Assembly (NCBI GenBank): GCA_033549245.1
Contig: JAWSUW010000034.1
Coordinates: forward strand, 1 to 23,852
Source: Fusibacter_D sp033549245
GTDB lineage: Bacteria; Bacillota; Clostridia; Peptostreptococcales; Acidaminobacteraceae
Reading direction: 5' to 3'
DNA length: 23,852 nucleotides
A program made the position numbers and the translations under genes. How positions within the stretch are numbered: the first letter of the stretch is position 1; every line of letters starts with the position of its first letter. Shown here piece by piece: positions 1 through 7,172 of this stretch. The notes under the pieces were generated by a model that ran no database searches, had not been told where the DNA came from, and saw only the letters and a program-made list of their open reading frames with translations.

Positions 1-1300
1 CCGATATGACACCTATCAATTCCGCTGCTATGAAAGCATACCAGATCACATCTATGTTACCCAGTTTACTGAGCAAATACGCAAAAGGAAGCAATATGAC
101 AATTTGTCGGATAAACGATACGAACATACTGTAGTGTGCTTCACCCAGTCCTTGAAACGTCGTACTGAACATGATCGAAACCGCAGTAAGCGGATAGGTC
201 AAGCTGATGATTCCAAAAGCTTTCGTTCCAATTGCAATCATTTCGTCTGTTCCATTGAATAAAAGGATCATCTCTCTTGAGAAGAACTGAAATCCGATCA
301 TACCTACCGTCATATAGATTACTGCGAATCCAAGACCAAATTTGATCGCATGGATCAGTCTTTTCTTTTCACGCGCACCAAAATTATAACCTATGATGGG
401 CATCATGCCTTGAGACAATCCAAAAATCGGCATAAAAACAAAAGATTGAAGCTTATAATAAATTCCTAAAACCGCGACAGCGGTTGTTGAAAATCCCGCT
501 AAAATCAGATTGAGTCCAGTCAACATAACAGAAGCCAAAGCTTGCATGATAGCTGCCGGGAGTCCTACCACCAAGATGCTTTTCAGAATTTTGGGATCCA
601 ATCTGAATTTGCGTGGTTCGAACGGAATGCTTTTCTTGATTTTGAAAACAAAAATAAGCACTACAACAAGTGAGATGGACTGTGCTGTAACTGTAGCTAT
701 CGCCGCTCCTCTGACACCCATTGCAGGAAGTCCGAACCATCCGAATATGAAAATTGGATCCAATATGACATTGATGATCGCTCCGACAAGTTGAGCAATC
801 ATAGGAAAGAACATCTCACCAGACCCTTGCAGAATACTCATGCCCGCTTGAGCATAAATTCGACCAAAAGAGAACAACATGATGATTTGGAGATAACTGG
901 AACCATATTCAATGATGAGTGGATCGTCAGTAAACCACTCAAAGAACATTCTAGAGGTTAAAAGTCCAAGTATCGCTATTGTCACATAGAGCAAAGTTGC
1001 AATGAAATACCCATGCTCCGCAGTTGCACGAACACTTGCATAATCTTTTTCCCCGAGCTTTCGGCTCGTGAGTGAATTGATTCCAACGCCCATACCGACA
1101 AAACATGCAATTATGATCAACTGTACAGGAAAAGCCATTGAAAGAGCCGTTATGGCTTCCTCGTTGATTTGAGCGACAAATACGCTGTCGACTATATTAT
1201 ATAAAGCCTGCGTCATCATCGAAATCATAGCAGGCAATGACATTGCAAAAATTAATTTGGGTATTGGCATGACGCCCATTTTATTTTGTTTCAAACTCAT
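1..1300 (-). CDS. MATE family multidrug/Na+-driven efflux transporter (C-terminus outside window)
   Basis: Polytopic inner-membrane exporter of the MATE (NorM/DinF-like) family, which expels organic cations or drugs in exchange for Na+ or H+. The 433 visible residues begin MSLKQNKMGVMPIPKLIFAM, followed by MTQALYNIVDSVFVAQI, which matches the first-helix block of the family (P-x-M-x-x-x-x-x-x-x-Y-N-x-V-D). A second copy of the fold starts after about residue 230 (VVGLPAAIMQALASVMLTGLN), as expected for a 12-helix protein of about 450 residues, so only the last 10-30 residues are missing. The start at 1300 follows AGGAGTGGCT. It has its own promoter behind the terminator of the thioredoxin operon, so it is probably a separate unit. 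The substrate cannot be told from sequence. Confidence 0.93.
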   Translation of the reverse strand, partial: MSLKQNKMGVMPIPKLIFAMSLPAMISMMTQALYNIVDSVFVAQINEEAITALSMAFPVQLIIIACFVGMGVGINSLTSRKLGEKDYASVRATAEHGYFIATLLYVTIAILGLLTSRMFFEWFTDDPLIIEYGSSYLQIIMLFSFGRIYAQAGMSILQGSGEMFFPMIAQLVGAIINVILDPIFIFGWFGLPAMGVRGAAIATVTAQSISLVVVLIFVFKIKKSIPFEPRKFRLDPKILKSILVVGLPAAIMQALASVMLTGLNLILAGFSTTAVAVLGIYYKLQSFVFMPIFGLSQGMMPIIGYNFGAREKKRLIHAIKFGLGFAVIYMTVGMIGFQFFSREMILLFNGTDEMIAIGTKAFGIISLTYPLTAVSIMFSTTFQGLGEAHYSMFVSFIRQIVILLPFAYLLSKLGNIDVIWYAFIAAELIGVIS

Positions 1301-1322
1301 AGCCACTCCTGTTTTTTATTTC

Positions 1323-1331
1323 ATTATAACA
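1323..1331 (-). promoter_or_regulatory. Extended -10 promoter of the MATE gene
   Basis: On the minus strand the sequence TGTTATAAT is an extended -10 element (TG-N-TATAAT) about 23 bases before the start codon. No good -35 hexamer lies at 16-18 bases, because that DNA is occupied by the terminator stem of the upstream operon. The promoter would depend on the TG extension. Confidence 0.5.
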
Positions 1332-1338
1332 TAAGAAA

Positions 1339-1377
1339 CGGGTTCCAACCGATGCTTTTACGCACTGGTCGAACCCG
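1339..1377 (-). terminator. Intrinsic terminator of the thioredoxin operon
   Basis: On the minus strand CGGGTTC (1377-1371) pairs perfectly with GAACCCG (1345-1339). Inner pairs GACC/GGTT and TGC/GCA extend the stem around a GTAAAA loop. It is followed by TTTCTT, a weak U-tract. It lies 28 bases after the stop of the thioredoxin-like gene and before the MATE promoter. Confidence 0.65.
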
Positions 1378-1404
1378 CCATCTTCTAGCACAAACAGTGC
1401 AATA

Positions 1405-2049
1405 TTATTGAGTTTTTGCGATTTCTTCTAAAAACACTTCAAGGGGTTGGTTACCGACAAACTCGTACTGATCATTGATTACAATTTTTGGTACTGATGA
1501 GACGTTGAATTTGTTGGATAACTCATCAAATGTCTGAGCTTCAACCATTTCAGCATCGATCAAATCACTTTCAAGAGCGAGTTTATGAGCTTTTTGAACC
1601 GCTCCAGCACAGTGTGGACAGCTTAGTGTTACAAACACTTTGATATTGACTGGTTTGTTGAGTGCACTAACTTGCGCTAAAAGTTCCTCAGGTAATGCTT
1701 CTCCAGCACCTGAAACTTCCAAAATACCAGGGATAAATGAGTTGATTTCGTGTCCAGCTGGGATACCATTGAATTTGACACCTCTGTATTTTTTGTCCGA
1801 GTCAAGAAGTACGATGCTCGGTGCCATCACCACATTGTATTCACTTGCACGTTCTGAATCTTTTTCAAGATCGTATGTCTCTAGACTGATTTTGTCACTC
1901 AATGCTTCGATTTCCTTCATAAAAGAAATAGTCTCCTCACAAGAGTAGCAATCGCGTTCTTTAGTGAAAACTGCCAATGTGATCTCATTTTTCATACTAC
2001 CGAATACTTCTTTTAATTGTCCTTGTAATTGTTCATTTAATAAAGCCAT
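1405..2049 (-). CDS. Two-fold thioredoxin-like protein (PDO / AhpF N-terminal-domain type)
   Basis: A 214-residue cytoplasmic protein with two tandem thioredoxin folds. The first has CYSC at residues 34-37 and a cis-proline region near APSIV (76-80). The second has CPHC at 144-147 and the cis-Pro motif SVPKIVI near 187. The architecture matches the N-terminal domain of AhpF and the archaeal protein disulfide oxidoreductase (PDO) family. In AhpF the first fold normally lacks cysteines, so a CxxC in both folds is closer to PDO. It follows the thioredoxin reductase gene by 23 bases and has a strong site GGAGG 8 bases before ATG. The likely role is to carry electrons from the reductase to a peroxiredoxin or other disulfide substrate. 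No ahpC gene is visible. Confidence 0.88.
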   Translation of the reverse strand: MALLNEQLQGQLKEVFGSMKNEITLAVFTKERDCYSCEETISFMKEIEALSDKISLETYDLEKDSERASEYNVVMAPSIVLLDSDKKYRGVKFNGIPAGHEINSFIPGILEVSGAGEALPEELLAQVSALNKPVNIKVFVTLSCPHCAGAVQKAHKLALESDLIDAEMVEAQTFDELSNKFNVSSVPKIVINDQYEFVGNQPLEVFLEEIAKTQ

Positions 2050-2072
2050 GTGTTAAACCTCCATTTATTTTA

Positions 2073-3056
2073 TTAGCCGCGATTAATATAATCGTTGGCA
2101 GTTAATGCAGCTTTGGCGCCTTCGCTCGCAGCCACTATGATTTGCTTGTATGGTGTGTCAGTAACATCGCCTGCAGCAAAAACACCTTTCATCGATGTCT
2201 CATTGAGTGCATTGACGATGATTTCTCCTCTGTTGTTGAGGTCCAGTTGATCGATGACCAGTTGATTGTTCGGCAAATATCCAATTTCTACGAATAAGCC
2301 TTCAATTTTAAGTTCTCTGGTTTCACCTGTTGCTTTGTCGAGAACCTTGATTCCCGATACAAGTCCATCTCCAAAGACTTCTTGAATTTCAGTTTGAAGA
2401 TGGATGGTCACATTGGATTGTCTTTTCAGTTGATCTATTATGATTTGATCAGCCCTGAACTCGCTTCTGTGCACCAATGTCACGGAATTTGCGATTTTTG
2501 AAAGATCGATTGCAGCTTCAACAGCTGAGTTGCCACCGCCTGCCACAACAACATCTCTTCCTTCGAAAAGTGGTCCGTCACAAATTGCACAATAAGCAAC
2601 GCCTCGTCCCATGAATGCATCCTCTCCTTTGACTCCAAGCCTTCTCGGCTTGCTTCCAGTTGCCAAGATCAATGTTTTTGATTTGATGATTTCTCCACGC
2701 CCCAGTGTCACTTCAAATCCACTATCAGTCTTTTCAAAACTTTTGACATCGGCATCTTTGAGCATAGGCACATCGAGTGTTTGAACATGATGCATAAATT
2801 TCTCGACCAAACCCTCACCTGTCGCAAAGTCGATCCCCAAATAGTTTTCCACTGAAGTGGTGTCAACAACCTGGCCGCCTACCTTGTTGGATACAACACC
2901 CACTTTTAGGCCTTTTCTTTTTGCATATAATGCGGCACTGAGACCCGCGGGTCCCGAACCGATAATCAACATATCATAAAGCGCCTCTTTGTCGAATGTC
3001 GCTTTTTTGTTTTTACCGTACTGATCGTTCAAATTCATATCGAGATTAAAATCCAT
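2073..3056 (-). CDS. trxB: Thioredoxin-disulfide reductase family FAD/NAD(P)H oxidoreductase
   Basis: Flavoprotein that passes electrons from NAD(P)H through FAD to a CxxC pair and on to a thioredoxin-like partner. Visible motifs are the FAD-binding GSGPAG (near residue 35), the redox pair in YCAICDG (about 158-161), the nucleotide-binding GGGNSAVEAA, VHRSEFRAD, whose HRxxxR form suggests NADPH, and the C-terminal FAAGDVTD FAD motif. An unusual 25-residue polar N-terminal extension precedes the core. There are two possible starts, ATG at 3062 (overlapping the upstream stop) and ATG at 3056. The GGAG site lies 8 bases before the second and only 2 before the first, so 3056 is chosen. With the next gene it forms a split version of AhpF or a TrxB-PDO pair. 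Confidence 0.93.
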   Translation of the reverse strand: MDFNLDMNLNDQYGKNKKATFDKEALYDMLIIGSGPAGLSAALYAKRKGLKVGVVSNKVGGQVVDTTSVENYLGIDFATGEGLVEKFMHHVQTLDVPMLKDADVKSFEKTDSGFEVTLGRGEIIKSKTLILATGSKPRRLGVKGEDAFMGRGVAYCAICDGPLFEGRDVVVAGGGNSAVEAAIDLSKIANSVTLVHRSEFRADQIIIDQLKRQSNVTIHLQTEIQEVFGDGLVSGIKVLDKATGETRELKIEGLFVEIGYLPNNQLVIDQLDLNNRGEIIVNALNETSMKGVFAAGDVTDTPYKQIIVAASEGAKAALTANDYINRG

Positions 3057-3058
3057 AT

Positions 3059-3712
3059 TCATAACTCCTTTTTTAGAATTTTACATACAGTGGATTCAGA
3101 CAGTCCTCCGAACAACTCACCGATGTCTTTTAGAGAAAGTAACGATATCTTTCTGAAATCCACGATCAAAGCATTTCTCTTTTCTTTGCTTTTGAGCAGA
3201 AGATCAACTGTTAGATTTTCCTTACGAGCTATCGTGTCGAGCTGAGCATATCCTTCTTCAATAGTTCTGATGCAATCATCACAAGTCTCTTCAAACGGGC
3301 TGCTGGTGTCACAATAGGAAGGATCGCTGTTGAAACAGTTGTCTTCCTCCCAGTCGGTTTCAATTTCCGATTTGATGGTTTCATATTCTTTAGCCGTTTT
3401 GATCAGATTGCTTTTATAGCGATCTTTATAAAGTTTGCCCTCACTCTTCACATACATCGCATAAGCTATATTGATGGATTTCATGATCTTCGATAAGTCA
3501 CTTCCATTCGCGTGTATGATCAAGTGGTATTTCTGGGGATTTCTCAGACAATAAGCGAACAGCTTGAATCCGAATCTATTTTTGGCATTATTTAAAATGC
3601 TCAAGAATTTCGATCGATCCTGATTATTCATAAAGAGCGGGCGTACTTCCGAGCTGGTTTGCATGATATGATATATCCCGAAAACTTCAACGTCCCTAGC
3701 TTTTCTCGCCAT
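3059..3712 (-). CDS. RAYT/IS200-like transposase-derived protein with DnaA-like HTH, catalytic motifs lost
   Basis: The N-terminal part (residues 1-105) matches REP-associated tyrosine transposases (Y1_Tnp fold): MARKARDVEVFGIYHIMQ, an ADRR-like NNQDRSKFLSIL, FGFKLFAYCL and GKLYKDRYKS. The HUH metal motif, normally NHxH after AYCL, is QKYHL here (Lys61 for the first His), and I cannot find the Tyr-containing YIHLNP block. In its place is a run with four cysteines (C126, C134, C144, C147; CX7CX9CX2C). The C-terminus (about 177-215) resembles DnaA domain IV: LSLKDIGELFGG then SESTV. It is therefore unlikely to transpose DNA and more likely binds it. It heads the operon, and its TGA touches the trxB start. 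ATG at 3712 follows AAGGTGATTAT. The exact function is unknown. Confidence 0.85.
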   Translation of the reverse strand: MARKARDVEVFGIYHIMQTSSEVRPLFMNNQDRSKFLSILNNAKNRFGFKLFAYCLRNPQKYHLIIHANGSDLSKIMKSINIAYAMYVKSEGKLYKDRYKSNLIKTAKEYETIKSEIETDWEEDNCFNSDPSYCDTSSPFEETCDDCIRTIEEGYAQLDTIARKENLTVDLLLKSKEKRNALIVDFRKISLLSLKDIGELFGGLSESTVCKILKKEL

Positions 3713-3735
3713 ATAATCACCTTACTTTCAAACTG

Positions 3736-3764
3736 AGTATAGCAGACAAAAACATAAAATTCAA
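3736..3764 (-). promoter_or_regulatory. Promoter of the RAYT-like/trxB operon
   Basis: On the minus strand TTGAAT (3764-3759) is followed after 17 bases by TATACT (3741-3736), preceded by TGC (extended -10). The predicted start of transcription is about 17 bases before the gene, which begins at 3712. Confidence 0.72.
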
Positions 3765-3775
3765 GTACCGTCCCC
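3762..3775 (-). repeat. GGGGACGGTACTTG motif upstream of the RAYT-like gene (possible REP-like end)
   Basis: On the minus strand GGGGACGGTACTTG directly overlaps the -35 box of the RAYT-like gene. It shares GGGGAC with the palindrome at 9660-9683. RAYT genes are commonly accompanied by short GC-rich palindromic repeats. Only the half motif is present here, so the link is tentative. Confidence 0.35.
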
Positions 3776-3792
3776 TTCAATTTACAAACTAT

Positions 3793-4530
3793 TCACATTT
3801 GACCACCATCGAAGGTGAGTACTTTGCCTAAAAACCGCTTAAGTTCTGGCGATTGCGGCGCTTCAAGTATGCTAGAATCTCCCTGCTCAATGATTTTTCC
3901 ATCTTCCATAAACACGATATAATCCGCTACGCTTTTTGCAAACCCGATTTCATGAGTGACAATTATAAAGTCAATACTATCTTCAGCAAGAAGTTTGACC
4001 GCACTGAGTACTTCATGAGTGAGAATTGGATCAAGAGACGATGTCGGTTCATCAAGTAGAATCAGTTCAGGTCTTATTGAAAGCGCTCTGACGATTGAGG
4101 CTCGCTGGGATTGTCCTCCACTGATCTGATGTGGCAACTTCTCTGCATGCTCCATGAGTCCGAATTGCTCAAGTAGTTTCTTCACCTCTGGCTCAACTTC
4201 ATCGCGACTCCGATGATGCACTTTTTCAAGGACCAACATGATATTCTCATAAATAGATAAGTGAGAGAACAAATTGTGGTCTTGAAAAACAAATCCGACT
4301 TTTTTTCTATAATCAACCGCATCCGACTCAACAACCATATGTCCGTTGACCTCGATGGAACCTGCCTCAAAAGCCTCAAGTCCCGCAATCAATCTCAAAA
4401 GTGTGGACTTTCCACTCCCGGATGCACCAATCAATGACAAGACCTGAATATCATCCACTTCAAGTGATAAATTTTCAATGATGCCTTTCTGATCATAACA
4501 CTTCTTCAGATTACTAATTTTTAATTTCAT
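3793..4530 (-). CDS. Amino-acid ABC transporter ATP-binding protein (GlnQ/HisP family)
   Basis: Cytoplasmic ATPase subunit, 245 residues, that powers uptake of a polar amino acid. In order it shows Walker A GASGSGKST (about 35-43), Q-loop FVFQDH, ABC signature ISGGQSQRA, Walker B LILLDEPTS with the D-loop SLDP, and the switch histidine in IIVTHEIGFA. These are typical of the PAAT family. A GTG at 4536 would overlap the permease stop, but AAGGTG lies 5 bases before ATG at 4530, so 4530 is chosen. It is the last gene of a receptor-permease-ATPase operon and sits 2 bases after the permease. No convincing terminator follows it before the RAYT operon promoter. Confidence 0.95.
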   Translation of the reverse strand: MKLKISNLKKCYDQKGIIENLSLEVDDIQVLSLIGASGSGKSTLLRLIAGLEAFEAGSIEVNGHMVVESDAVDYRKKVGFVFQDHNLFSHLSIYENIMLVLEKVHHRSRDEVEPEVKKLLEQFGLMEHAEKLPHQISGGQSQRASIVRALSIRPELILLDEPTSSLDPILTHEVLSAVKLLAEDSIDFIIVTHEIGFAKSVADYIVFMEDGKIIEQGDSSILEAPQSPELKRFLGKVLTFDGGQM

Positions 4531-4532
4531 AT

Positions 4533-5270
4533 TCACACCTTGTAGTTTAATTTTTTTTCAAGCATTCTTACCAGCATTATAAGTGGGATGGTGAGAATCA
4601 GATAACCAATGGTCACGATGATGAATCCCTCGGGATATCTGTAGCTGATGGACTGCACCGTTTTTATAGTATTAAGAAATTCATCTGTTGCCATATATGC
4701 AAGGAGCGCACTGCTTTTTATCGTCATGGTGAATTGACCCGCAAGCGGGGGAAGAATCCCGGTGATGACTTGCGGAAAAACTACATATCTATAGGTTTGA
4801 TAACGGGTAAAGCCAAACATTTTGGCAGTCTGCCACTGATTGACGTGGATCGCTTCCACAGCACCTTTATAAATGTCCGCAATATAAGCTCCTATGTAGA
4901 GTGCAAGTGTGATTGCTCCGACCCAAAACTTTGAATCCACATTGAAAGCATTCCCTATGTAATAGTATGCTATGATTGCAATTACTACGAGTGGTGTTCC
5001 AAATATGATTGTCTTGTGGATTTCTGAAATATAATAGAGTACCGCAAATTTGGATTCTCTCATCAGATATAGAATCAATCCCACAAAAATGGCCATCACA
5101 AGCGCGACAAAACTTATGGCAATTGTCGTGAACCAGCCATTCAGGATTACTCTGTAATAGCTTTGATAAGCAGAAAAATCTATGCTCTTTTCAAGAGCAC
5201 TCATCGCTATGAATATATAGAACATAATATAGATCAGAATCGCCGCCGCAAAGCTGAGTTTTTTCTTCAT
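4533..5270 (-). CDS. Amino-acid ABC transporter permease (HisM/GlnP family)
   Basis: Integral membrane subunit, 245 residues, with about five hydrophobic segments: near 8-26, 45-70, 80-105, 110-130 and 215-238. The EAA loop that contacts the ATPase is visible as GAVEAIHVNQWQTAKMFGF. The charged MKKK start gives an inside N-terminus. ATG at 5270 follows AGGAGACATT. It is separated from the receptor gene by 77 bases holding a hairpin, and from the ATPase gene by 2 bases. Only one permease gene is present, so the transporter is presumably a homodimer in the membrane. The substrate is not determinable. Confidence 0.93.
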   Translation of the reverse strand: MKKKLSFAAAILIYIMFYIFIAMSALEKSIDFSAYQSYYRVILNGWFTTIAISFVALVMAIFVGLILYLMRESKFAVLYYISEIHKTIIFGTPLVVIAIIAYYYIGNAFNVDSKFWVGAITLALYIGAYIADIYKGAVEAIHVNQWQTAKMFGFTRYQTYRYVVFPQVITGILPPLAGQFTMTIKSSALLAYMATDEFLNTIKTVQSISYRYPEGFIIVTIGYLILTIPLIMLVRMLEKKLNYKV

Positions 5271-5301
5271 AATGTCTCCTTAATGTGTCTTTCCATTTTT
5301 T

Positions 5302-5331
5302 AGGGACGTACACTGTCATATGCACGCCCCT
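5302..5331 (-). promoter_or_regulatory. Intercistronic RNA hairpin between receptor and permease genes
   Basis: On the minus strand AGGGGCGTGCA and TGTACGTCCCT form an 11-pair stem with an 8-base loop. Two pairs are G-U, so the stem is complete only as minus-strand RNA; the plus strand would carry two A-C mismatches. No U-tract follows (AAAAAATGG), so it is not a good terminator. Such hairpins after binding-protein genes often protect the upstream message and give more receptor than permease. Confidence 0.65.
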
Positions 5332-5347
5332 TTGATTTATACTTTTC

Positions 5348-6139
5348 CTAGAAGAAAAACTCCAGTCCGTAGTCTTCGAACTCTTTGATCTTATCCAGCA
5401 GAAATTCTTCTCTGATACTCTCATATGTGCCGTCTGTTTTGGCCTTCTCAATAAAAGCATCAATTTTTTCTTTGAGCTCCGTTTCTCCTTTACGCATTGC
5501 GATTCCCCATCCTTTTGTGTTTGGGAGTGGTTCAAGGATAGCACGTGTCGTATCGGGATAGTTTTCATTGTGACGGATAATGGAAAGCGGGTCATAAATA
5601 AAGACGTCTGCTTTCCCCTGAGCTACTTCCAGTACAGCACTCGCTTCTTCTTCGATATTGCTGATTTGAGCAAGTGGTGCGTTTTCAGCTGCCCAAAGTG
5701 CACCGATGGTTCCGGTTTTGGATGCTATAATCACATCTGGATTGTTAAGATCTGCTGGTGACTCTACTTTGGAATCTTTATGGACCAACATCATCAATTG
5801 ACTATTTGTATAAGGGATTGAAAAATCCACTACTTCTTCCCGTATGGGAGTGATGGTCATGGATGATATGATGATGTCTATATTGCCTTGCTCAAGTGCA
5901 GGAATTAGACTTGAATAAGCCGTATCCACTATTTCTACTTCCTTGCCTAAATATTCTCCAAGTTTTTCTGCAAGTCTCACGGAAACTCCTGTAGGTTCAC
6001 CACTTTCATTTTTGGTTTCGAAAGGAGGATATTTGAGTTCCATACCCACTTTCAGCACATCATCCGAACCCTCGGACTGACATCCTGCCAAAGCTAGAAC
6101 CAGCACACCTAGTATCATTATAACTATTATTTTTTTCAT
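5348..6139 (-). CDS. Amino-acid ABC transporter substrate-binding lipoprotein
   Basis: Membrane-anchored receptor, 263 residues, SBP family 3. It has a lipoprotein signal MKKIIVIMILGVLVLALAGC, with the lipidated Cys at about 20, then the family start LKVGMELKYPPFE. The amino-acid carboxylate clamp is visible in ISSMTITPIREEVVDFSIPY, and the binding Asp in the second lobe in DVFIYDPLS. The frame is open upstream to 6232, but ATG at 6139 has GGAGG 7 bases before it and opens directly into the signal peptide. It is the first gene of the transporter operon and is divergent from lipA. The ligand class (polar or basic amino acid, or cystine) cannot be fixed. Confidence 0.94.
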   Translation of the reverse strand: MKKIIVIMILGVLVLALAGCQSEGSDDVLKVGMELKYPPFETKNESGEPTGVSVRLAEKLGEYLGKEVEIVDTAYSSLIPALEQGNIDIIISSMTITPIREEVVDFSIPYTNSQLMMLVHKDSKVESPADLNNPDVIIASKTGTIGALWAAENAPLAQISNIEEEASAVLEVAQGKADVFIYDPLSIIRHNENYPDTTRAILEPLPNTKGWGIAMRKGETELKEKIDAFIEKAKTDGTYESIREEFLLDKIKEFEDYGLEFFF

Positions 6140-6151
6140 AAATGCCTCCAT

Positions 6152-6242
6152 ATCTGTTTGATTCCTTATATATACCACCAAAAAACCACTTTTAAACAGA
6201 TTGCATCTTTGACACATTGTTGGTAATATCAAAGAGTATAAT
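6152..6242. promoter_or_regulatory. Divergent control region between the transporter operon and lipA
   Basis: Two inverted repeats lie in the 122-base gap. ATCTGTTT (6152-6159) matches AAACAGAT (6194-6201) perfectly, with centres 42 bases apart. TCTTTGA (6206-6212) matches TCAAAGA (6229-6235). Minus-strand TGGTATATA (around 6168-6176) is a possible extended -10 for the transporter, placing one arm of the first repeat near its start. Plus-strand TATAAT at 6237-6242 could be the lipA -10, leaving only a few bases before GGAGG at 6251. Both promoter calls are weak; the repeats are plain to see. Confidence 0.4.
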
Positions 6243-6261
6243 AATTTTTTGGAGGATTAAA

Positions 6262-7152
6262 GTGAATCAGACTGAAAATAAATCCAAACGCAAACCCGAA
6301 TGGTTAAAAGTAAAAATTGATAGACCAGGAAATCTGACCCATGTGAACACACTTATCAGGTCACTTAATCTCAATACGGTTTGTGAAGGTGCAAACTGCC
6401 CAAATCGAATGGAGTGCTTCAGCAAGAAAACCGCAACTTTTATGATCCTTGGTAGTATCTGTTCCAGACATTGTAGATTCTGCAATATTGAAAGCGGAAA
6501 CTTGATTCCACCAGACTTAGATGAACCCTATCGCGTTGCACAAGCTGTAAAATCACTTGGACTTAAGCATGCAGTAATCACATCTGTGACACGTGACGAT
6601 TTGTCCGATGGTGGTGCTATGATTTTTGAGATGACTATTGAAGCCATAAAAAAAGAATCTCCTGATACTGTGATTGAAGTGTTGATCCCAGATTTCAGAG
6701 GGGATTTTGAAGCTCTAAGGGTAGTCATGGATGCGAAACCTAACATCATCAACCATAACATAGAAACTGTCAGCGCGCTATATGAAGCTGTAAGACCAGA
6801 GGCAAATTATGCACAAAGTCTCGAGCTCCTCGAACGCGTCAAGACCTATGACAGTTCAATATTCTCTAAATCCGGTTTTATGCTCGGTCTGGGAGAATCA
6901 GAAGATGGCGTCTATGAACTCATTAGAGATCTCAAAGCTTCAAATGTGGATATATTGACCATTGGTCAATACCTTGCACCTTCAGATTTACATGCACCGA
7001 TGGTCGAGTACATTCATCCTGATCAATTCAAAGCTTATGGTGAATATGCGAAATCTATTGGTATAAGCGCTGTCGCGTCATCACCACTTGTCAGAAGCTC
7101 CTATAATGCCATGGAAACCTTTGAGGGAATCGGTTATAATAGTAAGAAATGA
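6262..7152 (+). CDS. lipA: Lipoyl synthase
   Basis: Radical-SAM enzyme that inserts two sulfurs into protein-bound octanoyl groups to make lipoate for 2-oxoacid dehydrogenases or the glycine cleavage H protein. Both clusters are visible: the sacrificial [4Fe-4S] motif CEGANCPNRMEC (about 40-51) and the radical-SAM motif CSRHCRFC (about 70-77). The C-terminal SSPLVRSSYNA contains the conserved RSSY whose serine binds the auxiliary cluster. The 296-residue length is normal. The start is GTG at 6262 with GGAGG 6 bases upstream; an earlier in-frame ATG at 6217 has no ribosome site and overlaps the control region. No lipB or lplA is nearby, so the octanoyl source is encoded elsewhere. Confidence 0.96.
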   Translation: MNQTENKSKRKPEWLKVKIDRPGNLTHVNTLIRSLNLNTVCEGANCPNRMECFSKKTATFMILGSICSRHCRFCNIESGNLIPPDLDEPYRVAQAVKSLGLKHAVITSVTRDDLSDGGAMIFEMTIEAIKKESPDTVIEVLIPDFRGDFEALRVVMDAKPNIINHNIETVSALYEAVRPEANYAQSLELLERVKTYDSSIFSKSGFMLGLGESEDGVYELIRDLKASNVDILTIGQYLAPSDLHAPMVEYIHPDQFKAYGEYAKSIGISAVASSPLVRSSYNAMETFEGIGYNSKK

Positions 7153-7172
7153 TGCTAAGAGGTGACAAAACC

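Noticed and set aside
1381..1404. Small GCAC/GTGC hairpin after the thioredoxin-like gene
   Set aside because: Only four pairs and no U-tract; the stronger stem at 1339-1377 is the better terminator.
3059..3712. An active IS200-like insertion sequence
   Set aside because: No HUH motif, no catalytic Tyr block, no flanking subterminal hairpins or target-site pattern found, and the gene is embedded in an operon.
5191..5595. A 134-codon minus-strand frame spanning the receptor-permease gap
   Set aside because: It overlaps the receptor and permease genes in another frame, runs through the intercistronic hairpin, and has no start signal or recognisable domain.
6209..6242. TTGACA at 6209-6214 as the -35 for TATAAT at 6237-6242 (lipA)
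   Set aside because: The spacer is 22 bases, far from the 16-18 needed by sigma-A; no -10 is found at the proper distance.
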